Of a DNA stretch of 48,649 nucleotides, positions 44,296-48,649 are shown piece by piece. Source of the DNA: Onishia taeanensis (GTDB lineage: Bacteria > Pseudomonadota > Gammaproteobacteria > Pseudomonadales > Halomonadaceae); assembly GCF_900100755.1 (NCBI RefSeq), contig NZ_FNCI01000019.1:1-48649 (forward strand), written 5' to 3'. Position numbers and translations under genes: made by a program. The notes beneath the pieces were generated by a model. The model made no database searches. It was not told the DNA's origin and was given only the letters and a program-made list of their open reading frames with translations. Within the stretch, counting starts at the first letter, position 1. Every line of letters begins with the position of its first letter.

Positions 44296-46644
44296 CTAGA
44301 GAGCGGCCTTAAGCGCCTCGGCACGCATCGGCATGTCGCGCAGGCGAACGCCGACGGCATGCTGGATGGCGTTGGCGATGGCGGGCGCCACCACCGTGGT
44401 GCCCGGCTCCCCAAGGCCAACCGGCATGGCATCGCTCTCGACGAACTCCAGATCCAGCTCCGGCACATGGTTCATGCGCAGCGGCGTATATGGCCCCAGG
44501 TTCAGCGCCTTGGGCTGGCCTTTCTCGTATTCGGTGCCTTCATAGAGCGCCATGGAAAGCCCCCACAACAGCGACCCTTCGAGCTGCGCCATGGCACCGT
44601 CAGGATGCGCCAGGGTACCGGCATCGGCCACCGTGGTGAGCCGCTCGACCTTGACCGAGCCATCGCCACGACCGACCTTGACCCGAGCGATACAGGCCAC
44701 CCAGGTCGGCATGTCGCGCTCCTGGCCGAAGGTCAACGCCACGCCCATGCCCACGTCATCAGGCAGACTATCGCGGCTATCCCAATCGGCCTTGGCCATG
44801 GCCCGTTTGAGCACGGCCTTGAGGCGGTCGGCACCCCCAACGCTCTGAGGCGCCTGGCCCGCATTACGCCCCTCGGCCTTGAGCAGCTCGAGCCGGAAGT
44901 ATGCCGGGTCCTGGCCAACGGCCAGCGCCAGCTCGTCGATGTGCTGCTCTACCGCCCAGGTCGTCCAGCCCGGTCCCACCGAGCGCAAATAGCCCGGCAC
45001 GAAGACCTCGTGTGCCTTGTGGTTCTGCTGTGCCCAAACCCGCTGCGCGCCAACGTCATACCAGTGATCGGCACCGCTGATGGCAAAGGAGTCGAGCTTG
45101 CCACCGTTTTCGACCGGCTCGATGAGAAAGGCCGGCGCCATGGCGGCAGAGGGCCAGCCGGCAGCAGCAGCATGCTCGGAGGCCACCACCTTGCCGTTGC
45201 CGTCGAGCCCCGAGCGCAGGCGCTGCACCGAGGGTGAGCGCACGCAGTCCAGTCGGGTATCGTCAGGCCGGGTGAAGACCATCTTCACCGGGCGCCCCAG
45301 CGCCTTGGCCGTCAGCGCCGCCGGAATGGTGTAGTCGCCATAGAGGCGTCGCCCGAAGCCACCGCCCAGGTAGTACTGATGCAGGGTGATCTTGCTGGCA
45401 TCGACATTAAGCGCCTTGGCCAGCATAGGCACTGCCAGCGATTGCTGCTGGTTGCCGCAGTGGACGTGCCAATGGCCATCTTCCTCGATCACGGTCGCGT
45501 TGACCGGCTCGAGCTGGAAATGCAGAACGCTTGAGGTGGTGTAGGTGGATTCGATGACCTGATTTGCGTCCTCGAGCCCCGAGGTCACATCGCCGATATC
45601 AACGAACAGTGAGCCATTATCGCGGCTCGGCGACGCGACCAGGGCATGGCCCTGTTCCTGGATATCCGCCTCGCTGATATCGTAGCTGTCGCCACGCTGC
45701 CACTCGACCTTGAGGGCATCGGTGGCACGCATCGCCGCCGAATAGCTGTCGGCGATCACGGCAAGCCAGCCTTGGCAGACACCGGAAGGGTCATCCAGCT
45801 CGATGGTCTGACGATAGCCCTCGACCTGCTTGGCATCGCTGTCGTCCACCGCAGTGGGCTTGGAGCCGAAGCGGGTCGGTGGCAGCACCGGGCGGGCATA
45901 GACCATCTTGTCCACGGTGACGTCGATGCCATAGATCGCCTCGCCGTTAACCTTGGCCGGCACGTCCAGGGCGCCGCCCTTGGTGCCCAACACCCGACGC
46001 TCGCTGGCAGGCTTGAGGCTGATCTCCTTGAGTTCTTCCTCGGTGAAGGTGCGTTCGAGCCCCGCCTGAGACACGATCTCGCCATAGCTGATCGCCTTGT
46101 CTTTGCTGATCACCTGGCCCTTGCGGGCGCGACAATCGCCCGGCTCGACGCCCAGCAGCTTGGCACCGGCCTCGATCAGGGCGATACGGCCGGCCGCACC
46201 GGCACGCGACAGCGGCAGATAGCTGTGGTTTACCGACCAACTGCCCCCGGTGACCATATAGCCCCATTTCGGGTCGCTATCGACGTAGACGACCTCGATG
46301 GTGGACCAGTCGGCCTCAAGCTCTTCGGCCACCAGCCGCGCCAGGCTGGTGGCGACGTGCTGGCCCATTTCCGCCTTGGTGATATGCACGGTGACCGTGC
46401 CGTCGGGCGCGATGGCATACCAGATCGTCGGCTCAAAGCGACCGGCGGCCAGGGACTCGCTGGCCGAGCCACCGCTTGCTGCGCTGGCGACGCCAGACAG
46501 GCCGAAGGCCATCATCGCCGAACCGGCCATGGTGCCAATCAGAAAGCCACGGCGTGTCATGCCTAGGGCACCATCCTTCGCGTTGCCCTGGGCGTCGCTA
46601 CCTTTGGCCTCGACGGCCGCCAGTTGGTCTTCAAACCTGGCCAT
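44296..46644 (-). CDS. Molybdopterin-binding large subunit (IorB-like hydroxylase)
   Basis: The catalytic subunit of a xanthine-dehydrogenase-family hydroxylase of the isoquinoline 1-oxidoreductase type; related enzymes oxidise aldehydes or N-heterocycles, and the substrate here is unknown. The 782-residue product carries a twin-arginine signal (TRRGFLIG, residues about 30-37, followed by a hydrophobic stretch), so it is exported folded with its cofactor. Motifs include GGGFGRR and, near the end, VGLGEPGTTVVAPAIANAI with the catalytic Glu. Its start overlaps the end of the iron-sulfur subunit by 14 bases. The FAD subunit of classic xanthine dehydrogenase is missing, which is normal for this type; electrons probably go to a cytochrome. 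Confidence 0.9.
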   Translation of the reverse strand: MARFEDQLAAVEAKGSDAQGNAKDGALGMTRRGFLIGTMAGSAMMAFGLSGVASAASGGSASESLAAGRFEPTIWYAIAPDGTVTVHITKAEMGQHVATSLARLVAEELEADWSTIEVVYVDSDPKWGYMVTGGSWSVNHSYLPLSRAGAAGRIALIEAGAKLLGVEPGDCRARKGQVISKDKAISYGEIVSQAGLERTFTEEELKEISLKPASERRVLGTKGGALDVPAKVNGEAIYGIDVTVDKMVYARPVLPPTRFGSKPTAVDDSDAKQVEGYRQTIELDDPSGVCQGWLAVIADSYSAAMRATDALKVEWQRGDSYDISEADIQEQGHALVASPSRDNGSLFVDIGDVTSGLEDANQVIESTYTTSSVLHFQLEPVNATVIEEDGHWHVHCGNQQQSLAVPMLAKALNVDASKITLHQYYLGGGFGRRLYGDYTIPAALTAKALGRPVKMVFTRPDDTRLDCVRSPSVQRLRSGLDGNGKVVASEHAAAAGWPSAAMAPAFLIEPVENGGKLDSFAISGADHWYDVGAQRVWAQQNHKAHEVFVPGYLRSVGPGWTTWAVEQHIDELALAVGQDPAYFRLELLKAEGRNAGQAPQSVGGADRLKAVLKRAMAKADWDSRDSLPDDVGMGVALTFGQERDMPTWVACIARVKVGRGDGSVKVERLTTVADAGTLAHPDGAMAQLEGSLLWGLSMALYEGTEYEKGQPKALNLGPYTPLRMNHVPELDLEFVESDAMPVGLGEPGTTVVAPAIANAIQHAVGVRLRDMPMRAEALKAAL

Positions 46645-47161
46645 GGTTCACCTCCTGCTCACGGCTCGGGTCGAAGACGCCAACGCCGGCGGTGGATGCC
46701 TGGCTGGCCTGGCCGATCTCGGCGGCACGCTTGACCGCCCGGTGGATGCGCACATAGGCCATGCAGCGGCACAGGTTCCCGGCCATGGCCTGGGTGATCT
46801 GCTCGTCGCTGGGGTCCGGGGTGCGGCTCAAAAAGTCAGCGGCCTGCATGATCTGGCCCGACTGACAGTAGCCGCATTGAGGCACCTGATACTCGCGCCA
46901 GGCCTGCTGAAGCGGGTGGTCATCGTTGTCCGACAGCCCTTCGATCGTGACGACATCGCCGCCTTCGGCAGCGGATACCGGCAGTACACAGGTGCGCGTG
47001 GCGCTGCCGTTGAGGTGGACGGTGCACGCGCCGCACTGGGCGATGCCGCAGCCAAACTTGGTACCTGTCATGCCGAGATGATCCCGCAATACCCACAGAA
47101 GTGGGGTCTGCGCAGACACCTCGACGCTGACCGGCTTGCCGTTCAGAGTGAAGCTGGCCAA
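46631..47161 (-). CDS. [2Fe-2S] small subunit (IorA-like hydroxylase)
   Basis: The electron-transfer subunit of the hydroxylase. It holds the plant-ferredoxin-type cluster (FGCGIAQCGACTVHLNG) and the second cluster domain (CGYCQSGQ, NLCRCM). The start is taken as TTG at 47161 because GAGGA lies 8 bases before it and the sequence then begins ASFTLNGKPV, the family's N-terminus; no ATG or GTG fits. This gives 176 residues. There is no signal peptide, so it is presumably carried across the membrane together with the twin-arginine-bearing large subunit. A TACAAT -10-like element (47238-47243) lies about 80 bases upstream. Confidence 0.9.
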   Translation of the reverse strand: MASFTLNGKPVSVEVSAQTPLLWVLRDHLGMTGTKFGCGIAQCGACTVHLNGSATRTCVLPVSAAEGGDVVTIEGLSDNDDHPLQQAWREYQVPQCGYCQSGQIMQAADFLSRTPDPSDEQITQAMAGNLCRCMAYVRIHRAVKRAAEIGQASQASTAGVGVFDPSREQEVNHGQV

Positions 47162-47431
47162 GGGAATTCTCCTCAGGTAGTCATCGGCGGCGCTTTGCGC
47201 CGAGTGCGCGCCGTGAGCCGGCGTCTGGTGGTGCAATATTGTATCGCACACAAGCTTAGCAGGCTGCGGGGTAGTGTCGACTGCCACCCAGGACGTCCAT
47301 TCCACGCACTTTTTTACGCCCCACTTATTCGCGACCCCCTTTACACGCACCTCTTGCATTCGCCCTTTTCCCGTCCTGGATGCAGAAAGCGGACATACAC
47401 CGGGCACCCAAACGAAAAACCCCGCCTAGAA
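47162..47431 (-). other. Upstream region of the hydroxylase genes
   Basis: 270 bases between the iron-sulfur subunit gene and the insertion-sequence end. Apart from the -10-like TACAAT on the minus strand (47238-47243), I see no gene or clear operator. If the insertion sequence is recent, the original upstream neighbour lies on its far side. Confidence 0.5.
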
Positions 47432-47470
47432 GGGAGGCTGTGTGAAAACAGCCTCCCAGGCTGGCAAGAT

Positions 47471-47502
47471 AGCCGTGAACTCACCCGTTCACGGCTATTT
47501 TT
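47471..47502 (+). terminator. Terminator-like hairpin before the transposase start
   Basis: A 10-bp stem (47471-47480 with 47487-47496) with loop TCACCC, followed by ATTTTTGT. It ends 2-8 bases before the transposase ATG. It could stop read-through from the host into the transposase gene, or mask the start codon. Confidence 0.65.
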
Positions 47503-47504
47503 GT

Positions 47505-48649
47505 ATGCGACACCTACAAGGAAAGCCTCGCAGCCAGACCTCGCTGCTACCTCCCAGCATTGAAGAATATGTCCCGGAAAATCACCCGGTGCGGGTGATT
47601 GATGCCTTCGTGGAGTCCCTGGACGTCATCGAAATGGGGTTCGACAAGGCGCGCACCGCGGCCACCGGCCGGCGACCCTACCACCCGGGCGACCTGCTCA
47701 AGCTCTATATCTACGCCTACCTGAACCAGACCAGCAGCACCCGTCGCCTAGAAAAGGAGTGCCACCGCAACCTGGAGGTGCTGTGGCTAATGAAACAATT
47801 GGCACCCGACTTCAAGACCATCGCCGATTTCCGCAAGGATAACGGTCAGGCGATCAAGCGGGTGTGCCGTCAGTTTGTTCTGTTCTGCAAGCAGGCGGGG
47901 CTGGTCAGTGGCCACCTGGTGGCCATTGACGGCAGCAAATTCAAGGCGGCGGCGAGCAAGGATCAGGCACTGACCCGCAAGCAATTAGAGAAACAGGTTG
48001 GGAAGCTGGAACAGAAGATCGATCATTATTTGGGGCAATTGGCCGCGTCCGACCAACAGACAGACACCGACTTGAATCAGGCCAAAGTCCACGATGCCTT
48101 GGCTTACCTGCAGTCTCACAAAGCCGAGTTGCAGGACGAGCTCAAGGCCTTGGTAGATAACGATGACACCCAGACTTGTCGGACCGAGCCGGAGGCCCGG
48201 CTCATGAAGTCTGGCCGTGAGGGCATGGTGGTCGGCTATAACGCGCAGAATGCGGTCGATGCCGAGCATCAACTGGTGGTGCATCATGAACTGACGCAAG
48301 TGGGCGGGGATAATCGGCAACTGGAGCCGATGGCCAAGGCAAGCCAGGCGGTTCTTGAAGACGAGCTGGACACGATCGTTGCCGACGCGGGCTACTCCAA
48401 CGGGGAGCAGCTTGAAGACATTCGGAAGGCTGGCGTGAACGTCGCGGCCCCCTCGAACCGATCAGTCAACAATCAAGGCACTGGCGACTTCTTCCAGAAA
48501 AGCGACTTCACCTACCTGCCAGATGCCGATGCCTACCGCTGCCCGGCGGGTCAGTTACTCCACCACAAGATACGTAACACCCACCAGAAGAGACATTTAT
48601 ATGTCCGTACCGGCTGCAGTCAGTGCCCCTTGCAGGGGCAATGCACGAC
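47505..48649 (+). CDS. IS1182-family transposase, partial at the window edge
   Basis: A DDE transposase. The frame is open from ATG at 47505 through the last base, 381 codons so far. Recognisable parts are LLPPSIEEYVPENHPVR at the start, YHPGDLLKLYIYAYLN, LAPDFKTIADFRKDN, VAIDGSKFKA (first catalytic Asp region), VADAGYSNGEQ (second Asp region) and the start of the C-terminal cysteine cluster (CSQCPLQGQC). No Shine-Dalgarno sequence is visible; a terminator-like hairpin sits in its place. No frameshift or stop is seen in the part present, so the copy may be intact. Confidence 0.88.
   Translation, partial: MRHLQGKPRSQTSLLPPSIEEYVPENHPVRVIDAFVESLDVIEMGFDKARTAATGRRPYHPGDLLKLYIYAYLNQTSSTRRLEKECHRNLEVLWLMKQLAPDFKTIADFRKDNGQAIKRVCRQFVLFCKQAGLVSGHLVAIDGSKFKAAASKDQALTRKQLEKQVGKLEQKIDHYLGQLAASDQQTDTDLNQAKVHDALAYLQSHKAELQDELKALVDNDDTQTCRTEPEARLMKSGREGMVVGYNAQNAVDAEHQLVVHHELTQVGGDNRQLEPMAKASQAVLEDELDTIVADAGYSNGEQLEDIRKAGVNVAAPSNRSVNNQGTGDFFQKSDFTYLPDADAYRCPAGQLLHHKIRNTHQKRHLYVRTGCSQCPLQGQCT

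Larger units (their letters stand above)
47432..48649 (+). mobile_element. IS1182-family insertion sequence (left part)
   Basis: The element begins near 47432 with GGGAGGCTGTGTGAAAAC, taken as the left terminal repeat from its form and from the near-identical inverted copy at 75-92. The transposase gene follows and is cut by the window edge, so the right end and the target-site duplication cannot be seen. Immediately inside the end, 47432-47441 and 47448-47457 form a hairpin. Confidence 0.8.

Noticed and set aside
47162-47407. Upstream extension of the iron-sulfur subunit to an ATG/GTG
   Set aside because: The 82 extra residues have no family resemblance and no signal peptide; the TTG with a GAGGA site gives the exact family start.
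1-48649. CRISPR array or defence island
   Set aside because: No series of regularly spaced repeats of 25-40 bases; the only tandem repeats are the short triple arrays and the queC tail duplication.

Overview
The window is a stretch of chromosome from a GC-rich gammaproteobacterium, most likely a halophile of the Halomonas/Chromohalobacter group (Halomonadaceae). The pointers are the gene order gyrA-serC-pheA-tyrA/aroA-cmk-rpsA, the tig-clpP-clpX-lon-hupB-ppiD chain beside tRNA genes, the fused prephenate dehydrogenase/EPSP synthase as in pseudomonads, and very acidic protein tails (GyrA, a betaine-binding protein, an outer-membrane protein). The species is an inference; the family-level call is reasonably firm.

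Layout. 1-155: no gene; hairpins and a possible insertion-sequence end. 156-10091 (minus): gyrA, serC, pheA, tyrA-aroA fusion, cmk and rpsA, an aromatic amino-acid/translation supraoperon. 10236-12692: a CxCC-type G3E metal GTPase (minus) under a Zur-like box, divergent from a histone-deacetylase-family enzyme (plus) with a structured leader. 12817-21266 (minus): the protein quality-control block ppiD, hupB, lon, clpX, clpP and tig, with a recognisable heat-shock promoter before lon. 21589-22051 (minus): a tRNA operon Pro(UGG)-Arg(UCU)-His(GUG)-His(GUG). 22269-24496 (plus): folD, luxS, mtnN, linking one-carbon metabolism, S-adenosylhomocysteine recycling and AI-2 production. 24678-27126 (plus): a lipoprotein esterase, a cytosolic asparaginase and a small DUF2789 protein. 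27156-29484 (minus): an SRPBCC protein preceded by a long inverted repeat, and an OlsF-like two-domain acyltransferase. 29684-32256 (plus): queC, queE, a double QueD-like protein and a YkgJ-type cysteine-cluster protein, a queuosine-precursor operon. 32413-37725 (minus): a 1296-residue BTAD/cyclase-like/AAA/TPR regulator, miaE and a DUF1289 protein. 38002-43113 (plus): acnB, an acidic outer-membrane barrel protein, rraA and an orphan glycine-betaine-binding protein. 43196-47161 (minus): xdhC and a two-subunit molybdenum hydroxylase (IorA/IorB type). 47432-48649: the left part of an IS1182-family insertion sequence, cut by the window edge.

Most of the window is conserved core genome. I see no phage, CRISPR, toxin-antitoxin or defence cluster, and nothing I would call a wholly new system. 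The parts most worth following are the double QueD protein whose active-site motifs are split between its two halves, the Zur-box/G3E GTPase with an altered G4 motif, the large regulator with a degenerate cyclase domain, the OlsF-like enzyme, and two independent triple tandem repeats lying between a stop codon and a terminator. All coordinates and motifs were read by eye; family names come from general knowledge, not from a search.
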